Shown here piece by piece: positions 8,898 through 16,917 of a stretch of 64,000 bases of DNA. Positions within the stretch are counted from its first letter, which is position 1. Every line of letters begins with the position of its first letter. Origin of the DNA: Clostridiales bacterium (lineage in GTDB: Bacteria > Bacillota > Clostridia > Acetivibrionales > RGIG10202); assembly GCA_017961515.1 (NCBI GenBank), contig JAGCXC010000058.1:1-64000 (forward strand). Reading direction: 5' to 3'. Below the pieces are notes generated by a model. It did no database searches. It saw nothing but the letters and a program-made list of their open reading frames with translations, and had not been told where the DNA came from. The translations under genes and the position numbers were made by a program.

Positions 8898-10517
8898 ATG
8901 AAAAAAATACTTTTAGTATTTTGCATGATTTCTTGTTTGGTTAGTTCTGTTACATTCGCATCAAATTCAGGCTTACAAACAACTCATAAGGCTTTTGGGA
9001 AAACTTCTACTAATAGACAACAAATGTTTGCAAACATATCCAACATATCATATGATAGTTTTGAGGAAATTTTAGTTAATGGGAAAAAATTGCATCTAGA
9101 TCAAAGACCTTTTTCAATAGATGGAAATAGATTTCTTCCGCTTAAAAAGATTTGTGAAAATTTAGGTTGTAACGTTTCGTGGGATGGACAAAATTATCAG
9201 GTAAAAGTCACAAGAGACAATAATACACTACTTCTTACAATTGGTAGTAATACAATTATAGTAAATGGTAAAGCTAAAAAAGTAAAAGTTGCACCAGTAA
9301 TTGTGGATAATAGAACTTTTGTTACAGCTTCGATAATACAGCTTGGACTAGGTGATTCCGTAGAAATAAATCCCAAAGGAGATTTTATAATAACAGCTAA
9401 AAATAAAATGAATATCTCTATGGATACAACCAATATAAGAAAAACAATATACAAAGAAGATAAAGATGGATTTGTAACAGGATTAGCACAAATAAATATA
9501 CCACATTTTTCAACTAAAGATCATAATAAAGAAAAAGCTTATGCAAAAATGAATCAACATTTTGAAAATTTTGCAAATAAATTTTCCGATGATGAATTAA
9601 AATCTGCATTGCAGTGGAGTAATAAAGAATTATTAGAGACTATATATCTTGATTGCAAAATAGTTTTTGTGGGAAAGGATATCTTATCAATTGAATACCC
9701 AATTATGAATGCGTCTGGATTACCTTATGGCCTACACACTGTTGGGGAAATGTATTACAAATCAACTGGTGATAAGGTAGACATAAATAAAATATTTAAA
9801 GAGAAAAATAAAGGTAATGTAGTTTATGATGTTTTAATGAATGCCTATATAAACGAAGATAGGCACCTAGCACAAGATTTAAGCTATCTAAAATGTATAA
9901 CTGAAGCTAAAAAAGACGTATATTTTTCTGATAATACAGCTGTATTAAAATCTCTTGCTTTTTGTATTTATGATCCTGCCGAAACTAATGTACCACCTTA
10001 TGTAAATAGATTTGTATGGCTATCAAATAAAGACAATGCATTGTTATTAAATTTTTATTTTGATAAATCAGTGATGAGTGGATATACTAGTATTAATTTA
10101 GATAATGCATTAGAATACTTAAATAAATCTTTTATAGATGTTGTATTTGGAAATACCGATCCTATAAGATATTTAATAAAAGATAGTAAAGGTAACGATA
10201 CCTATTGTTTTTGTGCTATGAGAGTTGGCAATAATTTAAAAAAATATGAAGGTAACTATAAATTAGACATTATAAAAACTTTTGGAAATAAAAATTTAAA
10301 GGCTTCTGATGAAAATACAATAAGTAATTTGGGTTTAGGTGAAAATGAAGTAAAAGTTTTATATAACATACCAGATAAAGGAAACGGTGGACTTGTTAGT
10401 TCTAATTCGCTTGTATATTTAAAAACAAGTAACAAATTTAATAAAGAAAAGATTGGCGGTAAAGAATATTTAGTTGTAAATAGTACCATCAAAGAATATT
10501 GGGAAAAAATAGATTAA
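8898..10517 (+). CDS. Secreted protein with copper-amine-oxidase-type stalk domain and a DUF3298-like region
   Basis: A 539-residue exported protein. The signal peptide covers residues 1-22 (MKKILLVFCMISCLVSSVTFA). A stalk (CuAO N-terminal-like) domain spans about 50-175, with VNGKKLHLDQRPFSIDGNRF, FLPLKKICENLGCNVSWDG and VAPVIVDNRTFVTAS. The rest begins with VTGLAQINIPHF and includes ILSIEYPIMNASG and YYKSTGDKVDINKIF. That pattern resembles the DUF4163/DUF3298 pair found in RsiV and PdaC-like wall proteins, but I am less sure of it. Stalk domains are common in Clostridia and carry no oxidase activity. Function unknown; probably wall or membrane associated. Confidence 0.75.
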   Translation: MKKILLVFCMISCLVSSVTFASNSGLQTTHKAFGKTSTNRQQMFANISNISYDSFEEILVNGKKLHLDQRPFSIDGNRFLPLKKICENLGCNVSWDGQNYQVKVTRDNNTLLLTIGSNTIIVNGKAKKVKVAPVIVDNRTFVTASIIQLGLGDSVEINPKGDFIITAKNKMNISMDTTNIRKTIYKEDKDGFVTGLAQINIPHFSTKDHNKEKAYAKMNQHFENFANKFSDDELKSALQWSNKELLETIYLDCKIVFVGKDILSIEYPIMNASGLPYGLHTVGEMYYKSTGDKVDINKIFKEKNKGNVVYDVLMNAYINEDRHLAQDLSYLKCITEAKKDVYFSDNTAVLKSLAFCIYDPAETNVPPYVNRFVWLSNKDNALLLNFYFDKSVMSGYTSINLDNALEYLNKSFIDVVFGNTDPIRYLIKDSKGNDTYCFCAMRVGNNLKKYEGNYKLDIIKTFGNKNLKASDENTISNLGLGENEVKVLYNIPDKGNGGLVSSNSLVYLKTSNKFNKEKIGGKEYLVVNSTIKEYWEKID

Positions 10518-10616
10518 TATTCTTAAAATATAATTAACTTTATTTAATCAAGTTGTCTTATATCTTACTATATTTCAAGTTAAATGATATAAGACAACAA
10601 TCATTTTAAGAATATT
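10516..10616. repeat. Nested perfect inverted repeats after the stalk-domain gene
   Basis: An outer 14-bp inverted repeat (AATATTCTTAAAAT at 10516-10529 with its complement at 10603-10616) encloses an inner 13-bp one (GTTGTCTTATATC at 10552-10564 with its complement at 10586-10598). The inner loop is 21 bases. The left outer arm includes two bases of the stop codon of the preceding gene. There is no U-run, so it is a poor classical terminator. It may act as a bidirectional or factor-assisted 3' end, or be a small palindromic element. Confidence 0.7.
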
Positions 10617-10618
10617 AT

Positions 10619-10648
10619 TTGACAATACTAACTACAAGATGATACACT
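10619..10648 (+). promoter_or_regulatory. Promoter of the DUF1858 gene
   Basis: A perfect TTGACA (10619-10624) begins three bases after the nested palindrome. GATACA (10641-10646) lies at 16 bases or TACACT (10643-10648) at 18 bases spacing. Confidence 0.6.
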
Positions 10649-10691
10649 AGATCCTGTGGTTAATAAGATTTGGATAGTGAGGTGAATTATT

Positions 10692-10889
10692 GTGATTACA
10701 TCGGATATGCTTATATCAGAAATTTTAGAAATAGATCCTAAACTTGCTGCTGTATTCTTTGAAAACGGCATGTTTTGTGTGGGATGTGCATCTGCTGCAC
10801 AAGAAAGTGTGAAAGATGCTTGCGCTACTCATGGTATTAATGCAGATGAATTAGTAAAAAAATTAAACGAGCATTTAAGTTCAAATTAA
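10692..10889 (+). CDS. DUF1858 small redox-type protein
   Basis: 65 residues, start GTG behind GAGGTG (10679-10684). The whole protein is one DUF1858 domain (the hybrid-cluster-protein-associated redox disulfide domain). The pattern is MLISEILEIDPKLAAVFFENG, then FCVGCASAAQES with the paired cysteines, and a third Cys in DACATHGI. Relatives are found as stand-alone proteins next to, or fused to, redox enzymes of anaerobes, and a thiol/disulfide or metal role is assumed. No redox partner is adjacent here. It has its own promoter. Confidence 0.9.
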   Translation: MITSDMLISEILEIDPKLAAVFFENGMFCVGCASAAQESVKDACATHGINADELVKKLNEHLSSN

Positions 10890-10895
10890 CATATG

Positions 10896-10919
10896 GGGCT
10901 ATGTGTACCATCTTAGCCC
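10896..10919 (+). terminator. Weak terminator after the DUF1858 gene
   Basis: GGGCTA (10896-10901) pairs with TAGCCC (10914-10919) over a 12-base loop. The tail is only ATCTTATG. Confidence 0.45.
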
Positions 10920-11035
10920 TATCTTATGCTACAGTAGATAATTTTTTTTGTGAATTGATATAAATACAAGAGCTAAATTTTGACTAAAGGCTTGTGTTAC
11001 TTTTTGCTTTAGCCATTAGTTTTTAATAGGACTCA

Positions 11036-11064
11036 TTGACTCTAAATAGGATATATTTTATATT
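11036..11064 (+). promoter_or_regulatory. Sigma-A-type promoter of the 305-residue orphan
   Basis: TTGACT (11036-11041), a 17-base spacer and TATATT (11059-11064). Because the promoter covers the upstream in-frame TTG at 11036, the real start is the later ATG at 11093. Confidence 0.7.
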
Positions 11065-11092
11065 AGAGATTGAAAGTAGAGGTATAATTATA

Positions 11093-12010
11093 ATGAAAAA
11101 TAAGTTTTTAAATTACTCGCACCATAAGTTTGCGAAACCTACAAATTACTTTTTAAGTTGCTTAAAGAAAATTAGAGGTAAAACATTAATGCTTTTGTAC
11201 AATTATTCAAAGCATTACGTAGGTTATCCTTTTCATTCTTTGGTTCAACCTGTTAAAAACAATACTTTAAAAAAGGCGTGCTACGCCGAAGATTTACAAT
11301 TAGCAAAAAGTATACTATCACGTGGAGCTGATCCAACAACAGTTGTAGATCATAATAGATATAAGTATTCAGTTATATTTCTAAATAAAACCTTTAAATA
11401 TGAACATGAATGTGTGTTAGATCTAGTGTTCGACAACATCGAAAAAAACATACCTTTTAACAACGGATGGAAAGACTTATTTTGCGATATGATTAGTCAT
11501 GCTAAACAAATAGATCAAGATATATTAGATAGATTAATTTACCATGCTTGTTTTATCTTTTTCCATGAGGCTACATTCAATAACAATTGCATGAATCGTA
11601 CGCTTGCTATAATAAATACTTTAATTGAGAAAAAAGCAACAATAGATAAAGAATTTCTAGATGACATATTAAATTATACGCATCATTTAAACCCTCTAGT
11701 TAGGTATAATATATCCCTTTCATTAAGACAGGAGGGTATTTTTGTAAATGATGAAAATTTACCTACTGTGTTAGATCATATTTTTGATTTTGATAATAAG
11801 AAAAATAAATTATTGCTTTCAATTTTAGATACATATACAAGGACTACATCCTTAAGAGAATCTAGAGAACTTGTTAGAAGTTTAAATATAACCCATGAAG
11901 AAAAAACACAAGCATTAAACATATTAGAATTAAATCGTAATAACCAAATTATAGACTTATGTATCAAATCTAAAAAAGCTAGATCTAATACTTTTCAACT
12001 TAAAATGTGA
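11093..12010 (+). CDS. Orphan protein with one ankyrin-like motif
   Basis: 305 residues, ATG at 11093 ten bases after AGAGG. I do not recognise the family. No signal peptide or clear membrane segment is visible. After a basic N-terminus there is one stretch like an ankyrin repeat (LKKACYAEDLQLAKSILSRG followed by ADP). The rest is helix-rich with many Asn, Lys and Ile residues. Its sequence style and the ankyrin-like piece recall the large ankyrin protein near 57000, but I see no other resemblance. It has its own promoter and faces the GGDEF/EAL gene tail to tail, 10 bases apart. Confidence 0.6.
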   Translation: MKNKFLNYSHHKFAKPTNYFLSCLKKIRGKTLMLLYNYSKHYVGYPFHSLVQPVKNNTLKKACYAEDLQLAKSILSRGADPTTVVDHNRYKYSVIFLNKTFKYEHECVLDLVFDNIEKNIPFNNGWKDLFCDMISHAKQIDQDILDRLIYHACFIFFHEATFNNNCMNRTLAIINTLIEKKATIDKEFLDDILNYTHHLNPLVRYNISLSLRQEGIFVNDENLPTVLDHIFDFDNKKNKLLLSILDTYTRTTSLRESRELVRSLNITHEEKTQALNILELNRNNQIIDLCIKSKKARSNTFQLKM

Positions 12011-12020
12011 CATTATTTAT

Positions 12021-13448
12021 CTATACTTCTCTATCTAAAAATTTTTCAAACTCTTGGTATATTATTGGCCTTGAAAAATAATATCCTTGAGCAAAATCAA
12101 AATCATTTTCTATTAAAAAAGCAACCTGTTCTTTAGTTTCAACCCCTTCAATTATAACAGGTATATTTAATACTTTTGTCATATTTAGAATTGATAATAA
12201 AAAGTTTATTGACGTTTTCTGAAAACTTAGTCCGTCGATAAATAATTTATCTAATTTTATAACATTAAATGGTATATCTCTTAAATTCCCTAATGAAGAA
12301 TATCCACTACCAAAATCATCCATAAAAAATTCAAATCCGAAATCTTTTAAATCATGTATTATAGACAAAAGTTCTTTTGTTGTATTCATATATGAATCTT
12401 CTGTAATTTCCAATTTTAAACACGATGGTTCCAATTGATACTCTCGAACCAGTGATTTAAGAGTTTGTGACAAGTTTTTAGATAATAAACTTGCTCTTGA
12501 TATATTTACCGATATAGGTATAATTTTTTTGTTCTCGTCTTTTCTTCTTTTCAAATATTTGCATACTGTAGTCCATACGTAAATATCAATAGTATTTATA
12601 AAACCATTTTTCTCGGCGTATGGTAAAAATTCGCTTGGTGATAGCAGTCCCTTTGTAGGATGTTTCCACCTTATCAAGGCCTCAGCGTATTCTATTTTTA
12701 ACGTCTTTAAATTATATATTGGCTGAAAATATATCTCAAATTGGTGTTCTTGTAGCGCCAAATTTATATTATAAAAAAGTTTTTGTTCTTTCAAAATAGA
12801 ATCATACAATACATTATCATAATAAGCGTACCCATCCACTATCTTCCCTTTTACATTTTTTAGCGAAAGTGCCGCTTTATCTGACATCAAACCAACCGGC
12901 AAACATGGATTATCTATCACATATACACCAACACAAATAGTTATACTAAACCCTTCTTCAACTGTCTTTAATGTTTGAGATAAATATTCGTATACATCCT
13001 TTGCCCTATATCTTTCTGTTGGAATACAAATTAAAAATATATCGTTTTCTAGTCTTCCATATGTTCCTATGCCACCAGCAACAAGATTCCTTATTGCAAA
13101 TGCAACTGCTTTTAATATTTTATCACCGGCATCTCTACCCAAGAGTTCATTTACAATTTTGAATCTATTTATATCACATCTAAACATTGAAAATTCACCA
13201 CTTTTAGATTTAAACAACATAGCCTGTGTTTTTCTATAAAATTCATCTTTAGTATAGATACCAGTAACTTTGTCTAATCTATCTTGTACCTGCTCTGCCT
13301 CATACCTATTCCATGTTTTATCCCAAATTAAAATTTTATGATATATTTTATATACAATAATAGCTATAAAATTTAATAGAATTATTACAATAACAGTAAA
13401 ACTATTGACATAATCCATTATATCCCTAAAATGAAAAGACATACTCAT
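12021..13448 (-). CDS. Membrane-bound GGDEF/EAL protein; probable c-di-GMP phosphodiesterase with inactive GGDEF
   Basis: 475 residues. One N-terminal membrane helix (about 15-36) is followed by a GGDEF domain (about 58-210) and an EAL domain (about 225-475). At the GGDEF site residues 134-138 read ENDIF, so cyclase activity is unlikely. The EAL domain looks intact: EAL at 256-258, EITEDSY, DDFGSGYSSLGNL, IKLDKLFIDG and EGVETKEQ. It should therefore hydrolyse cyclic di-GMP at the inner membrane, with the GGDEF half perhaps binding GTP as a sensor. It lies 68 bases downstream of the two glycine-rich surface genes on the same strand. A PilZ receptor gene lies at 22119. Confidence 0.9.
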   Translation of the reverse strand: MSMSFHFRDIMDYVNSFTVIVIILLNFIAIIVYKIYHKILIWDKTWNRYEAEQVQDRLDKVTGIYTKDEFYRKTQAMLFKSKSGEFSMFRCDINRFKIVNELLGRDAGDKILKAVAFAIRNLVAGGIGTYGRLENDIFLICIPTERYRAKDVYEYLSQTLKTVEEGFSITICVGVYVIDNPCLPVGLMSDKAALSLKNVKGKIVDGYAYYDNVLYDSILKEQKLFYNINLALQEHQFEIYFQPIYNLKTLKIEYAEALIRWKHPTKGLLSPSEFLPYAEKNGFINTIDIYVWTTVCKYLKRRKDENKKIIPISVNISRASLLSKNLSQTLKSLVREYQLEPSCLKLEITEDSYMNTTKELLSIIHDLKDFGFEFFMDDFGSGYSSLGNLRDIPFNVIKLDKLFIDGLSFQKTSINFLLSILNMTKVLNIPVIIEGVETKEQVAFLIENDFDFAQGYYFSRPIIYQEFEKFLDREV

Positions 13449-13516
13449 ATGATATTGGCCCCTTTGTATTTTTTATAATCATCTCCTTATCTTTATCGTT
13501 CATTTAATCATAAATA

Positions 13517-14647
13517 TTATGTTACCAATTCAAAGATCATAAACAGTGCAGAAAAAAACACTCCCAAAGTTAATGCTTTATCTATTACCCAGCCTTTGAA
13601 ATTCTTAATTGGTGTACTCAAATTTTCCTTTTGAAAACTTGATTCTATCGTAATACCGTTACTATATATACCTCCATCACCAAATATGCTATCTTCATCA
13701 TCACAATATATGTTTATTTTCTTGCTATCTCGCAATGTCTCCAGACGTCCCTTTGACACTATATGCACTTCTGCAGTATTATATATGCCACCGCCACCTA
13801 TCATAGCACCCAAGCCTTTGTGTACGCCTTTGCTTTTATTATATATGTTAATTTTACCTCCTTCTATAACAATATTGCTTGCATTTCCTCCCTGGATATT
13901 ATTAATGCTATTGTTTAAATTTGCAACACCACCGCCACCTATCCCAGCCCCAATTCCATTTGAAATTTCCTCTGAATTCATCATTATTGTTACTTCTCCA
14001 TTTAGCATATAAAACATCTTTAAATTTCCGCCATACAAAAACTTTATTTCGTTATTGACATTGCAAACACCACCGCCACCTATCCCAGCCCCTTTTGCAT
14101 ATTCTCCATATTCAACTGAATTCTTTATCAATACTTTCCCTTTTTTAATAATAATATTACCAGCATTTTGACAATCAATTCTTTTTTGAAAATTCTCCAC
14201 CAAAATGCCATTGCCACCTATTCCAGCTCCTCTATCAAACGGATAAACAATAAGATTACCTTCTCCCCTACTATCTATTATTAAGGTAGATTTATTGGGC
14301 ACATATATTCCCGCGCAATCATACTCATTTCCGTCTTTAAAATAATATCCACCATAAATATTTACATTGCCTTTAGATGCAACATCTATTATTAATGTAA
14401 CTCCTGGCTCAATTTCGATCCCAGAGCAATTATTCTCACTATTTCCTATGAATATATCTTCCATATTTTCAAATCGCAAAACACAACTCTTTAATACTTT
14501 TATTCCATCATCAATACTCTCCGCTATAACAGTATTTTCAAATACATTGTGTGCATATGCTAAGCTTGTCCTATAATTCATAATTATAAAAAAAACCATG
14601 CACAAAACTATGTATTTTCTTATGCACTCAATATTAGCATATTCCAA
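13517..14647 (-). CDS. Membrane-anchored glycine-rich repeat surface protein (paralog 1)
   Basis: 376 residues, TTG start 8 bases after GAGGGG. An N-terminal hydrophobic signal or anchor (about 10-31) precedes a repeated extracytoplasmic region, and a hydrophobic C-terminus (about 352-374) may be a second anchor. The repeat core is GAGIGGGGV followed by N: GAGIGGNGILVEN, GAGIGGGGVCNVN, GAGIGGGGVANLN and GAMIGGGGIYN, about 50-60 residues apart. Between them are short beta segments such as GGKINIYN, suggesting a right-handed beta-helix. Similar Gly-rich modules occur in clostridial surface proteins, but I know no defined function. A shared architecture and long identical DNA stretches mark it as a duplicate of the next upstream gene. 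Confidence 0.75.
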   Translation of the reverse strand: MEYANIECIRKYIVLCMVFFIIMNYRTSLAYAHNVFENTVIAESIDDGIKVLKSCVLRFENMEDIFIGNSENNCSGIEIEPGVTLIIDVASKGNVNIYGGYYFKDGNEYDCAGIYVPNKSTLIIDSRGEGNLIVYPFDRGAGIGGNGILVENFQKRIDCQNAGNIIIKKGKVLIKNSVEYGEYAKGAGIGGGGVCNVNNEIKFLYGGNLKMFYMLNGEVTIMMNSEEISNGIGAGIGGGGVANLNNSINNIQGGNASNIVIEGGKINIYNKSKGVHKGLGAMIGGGGIYNTAEVHIVSKGRLETLRDSKKINIYCDDEDSIFGDGGIYSNGITIESSFQKENLSTPIKNFKGWVIDKALTLGVFFSALFMIFELVT

Positions 14648-14678
14648 AATACTATCCCCTCTCCAATGTTATTTCACA

Positions 14679-15866
14679 CTACTTGCCAATCATAACTATA
14701 ATACCTGCAAAAAACATCAGAATAGTTGAAAATATCTTATCTCTAGATTTTGCCAACACATCTCTTACACCAATAAATTCTGTATCTAAATTGTATACAG
14801 GCAAACTTCCCTTAATACATGTATTATTACAATTTACACTACCACTTCCTATATCCGCACCATCTTTATATCCACTAGCTGCATTTAATCTTTCATCCTT
14901 AATATTTTCAAACTCTATCAACTGTCCTTCGTATATTCTAGGACATGCTTTTTCATTAAATATGCCACCACCACCTATTCCAGCTCCTAGGCCCTTTATA
15001 TTGTTATTACTGCCACCTCTTGCTGTTATAACACCACCTGCGATACGAATCTTATTTAAATTTCCGCCTCTTATATTTCCTACTTTACTTGCTATATTAC
15101 AAACACCACCGCCACCTATCCCAGCCCCAATTCCATCGCAATCTGTGCAGCCTCCTCCCATGGCAGTTACATTTCCTCCACTTATCTCTATAAAATCTAA
15201 GCTTCCGCCTATTAAATTCTCCCTATCTATTGCATTAAATACTCCACCGCCGCCTATTCCAGCTCCAACTCCTCCAAAAGAATTATTAAAACAACTACAA
15301 GAACTTGACGCTACAATAGTTCCGCTTTTTATGTAAATACTACCAGCATTTATCATGCTATAATCCATATCCCTGCTCTTCATAGCTACTCCACATCCAC
15401 CTATTCCCGCGGCTCCTAAGTACCCCAGAGCATTCAATACCCCTGTCTTGTTCCCTTCTATTACAAGCGTTGCCCCTGTAGGAACATATATACCTGCATA
15501 CGAATACCCATTGTCCCAACTATTCAAACTACCACCATAAACATTTATATTTCCGCAACCTCTTATCTGTATGATCAAAGTAATGCCTGGTGATATTTCA
15601 ATACCTGGACACCTATTATTATACATATCTCCAATAATAATATCCTGTGAATTGTTAAATGCTATTTTGCAACTTTTAGTTGCTCTTATACCCTCATATA
15701 TACTGGTTGTAATTTTACAATTTTTGTCTATATTAACCGGATTAGCCAAGGCAATAATATCTTTGCACCCTAAAACAACAACAAAAACTAATACATAAAT
15801 ATTATTAGTAAAAAAGCACCTACCCCGCTTATAAAGGGTAAGCGCAATTATATTAAGCTTTTCCAT
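14679..15866 (-). CDS. Membrane-anchored glycine-rich repeat surface protein (paralog 2)
   Basis: About 395 residues with the same plan as its neighbour: hydrophobic N-terminus (about 20-42), VEGNKTGVLNALGYLGAAGI, then the repeated core as AGIGGCGVAM, GAGIGGGGVFN, GAGIGGGGVCN, GAGIGGGGIFN and GADIGSGSVN, and a terminal membrane segment ending in MIGK. No sortase motif or SLH domain is seen. The ATG chosen (15866) lies inside the end of fba (14-base overlap), with GGGA 4-5 bases upstream. ATG 15881 is possible but has no ribosome site. The overlap implies coupling to fba translation. Confidence 0.72.
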   Translation of the reverse strand: MEKLNIIALTLYKRGRCFFTNNIYVLVFVVVLGCKDIIALANPVNIDKNCKITTSIYEGIRATKSCKIAFNNSQDIIIGDMYNNRCPGIEISPGITLIIQIRGCGNINVYGGSLNSWDNGYSYAGIYVPTGATLVIEGNKTGVLNALGYLGAAGIGGCGVAMKSRDMDYSMINAGSIYIKSGTIVASSSCSCFNNSFGGVGAGIGGGGVFNAIDRENLIGGSLDFIEISGGNVTAMGGGCTDCDGIGAGIGGGGVCNIASKVGNIRGGNLNKIRIAGGVITARGGSNNNIKGLGAGIGGGGIFNEKACPRIYEGQLIEFENIKDERLNAASGYKDGADIGSGSVNCNNTCIKGSLPVYNLDTEFIGVRDVLAKSRDKIFSTILMFFAGIIVMIGK

Positions 15867-16782
15867 TACATCCCAAAACATGTACTAATTTGTGTTTCAC
15901 CACTTCTTTTATCGCAGCTCTAGCTGGTGATAAATATTGTCTTGGATCAAAATGCTCCGGATGTTCAACAAAATGTTTTCTTATAGACGCTGTCAATGCA
16001 AGTCTTAAATCTGAATCTATATTTATCTTGCAAACCGCCATTTTTGCAGCCTGTCTTAACATATCCTCTGGGACCCCTTTTGCTCCAGGCATATTTCCGC
16101 CAAATTTATTTATTATATCAACGTATTCTGGCATTACTGACGAAGCTCCATGTAAAACTATTGGGAACCCTGGTAATCTCTTTTGAACTTCTTCTAAAAT
16201 ATCAAATCTTAATCTTGGTTCACCTTTGAACTTGAAAGCTCCGTGGCTTGTTCCTATAGCAATTGCCAATGAATCAACACCGGTCCTTTGAACAAACTCC
16301 TCAACTTCATTAGGATCTGTAAACGCAGCATCCTTATCAGCTACATTAACATCATCTTCTATACCAGCTAACTTACCGAGCTCTCCTTCAACTGTAACTC
16401 CCTTATCATGAGCATAATCTACAACTTGCTTTGTTAATTTTATGTTCTCTTCAAAAGAATACTTGGATCCATCTATCATAACTGATGAAAACCCTCCATC
16501 GATACATTGTTTACAAAGCTCAAAACTATCTCCATGGTCCAAATGAAGTGCTATTGGAAGTCCTGTATCTTCTATTGCAGCTTCTACTAATTTTGTAAGA
16601 TATACATGCTTTGCATACTTTCTAGCTCCTGCTGATACTTGAAGGATCAACGGTGCGTTTTCTTCTTTAGCTGCCTCTGTAATTCCCTGAATGATCTCCA
16701 TATTGTTTACGTTGAAAGCTCCTATAGCATATCCACCTTCATACGCTTTCTTAAACATCTCTGTTGTTGTAACTAATGGCAC
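15853..16782 (-). CDS. fba: Class II fructose-bisphosphate aldolase
   Basis: 309 residues from GTG 16782 (MPLVTTTEMFKKAYEGGYAI). It cleaves fructose 1,6-bisphosphate in glycolysis in the cytoplasm. Zinc and catalytic positions typical of the short class II enzymes are present: Asp82-His83 in LHLDHGDS, His180 in GTSHGAFKF and His211 in LHGASS, with VEGELGKLAG between. GGGAG (16796-16792) lies 9 bases before the GTG. An upstream TTG (16824) would lie at the transcription start and is rejected. Its last codons overlap the start of a surface-protein gene, an unusual partner for a glycolytic enzyme. Confidence 0.96.
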   Translation of the reverse strand: MPLVTTTEMFKKAYEGGYAIGAFNVNNMEIIQGITEAAKEENAPLILQVSAGARKYAKHVYLTKLVEAAIEDTGLPIALHLDHGDSFELCKQCIDGGFSSVMIDGSKYSFEENIKLTKQVVDYAHDKGVTVEGELGKLAGIEDDVNVADKDAAFTDPNEVEEFVQRTGVDSLAIAIGTSHGAFKFKGEPRLRFDILEEVQKRLPGFPIVLHGASSVMPEYVDIINKFGGNMPGAKGVPEDMLRQAAKMAVCKINIDSDLRLALTASIRKHFVEHPEHFDPRQYLSPARAAIKEVVKHKLVHVLGCNGKA

Positions 16783-16839
16783 AACTATCAACTCCCTGTT
16801 ATCATATTTTCTGTAATTGTTCAAGAATTACCAAAGAAT

Positions 16840-16868
16840 ATTCTACATCAAATTCCTAATCAATACAA
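16840..16868 (-). promoter_or_regulatory. Promoter of fba
   Basis: On the minus strand TTGTAT (16868-16863), a 17-base spacer and TAGAAT (16845-16840). The leader to the GTG start would be about 50 bases. Confidence 0.6.
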
Positions 16869-16917
16869 GAATTATTTTCGTTTATTGGACTGGACTCAAA
16901 CTGTGTCTCATAATATA

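Noticed and set aside
12100-16700. Long open frames on the plus strand with Pro-rich products opposite the glycine-rich surface genes
   Set aside because: They mirror the Gly codons of the minus-strand genes (Gly GGN reads as Pro/Ala in reverse), have no ribosome sites and no family features.
16783-16824. Longer N-terminus of fba from TTG 16824
   Set aside because: It would begin at the predicted transcription start, contains the real ribosome site and adds residues absent from the family.
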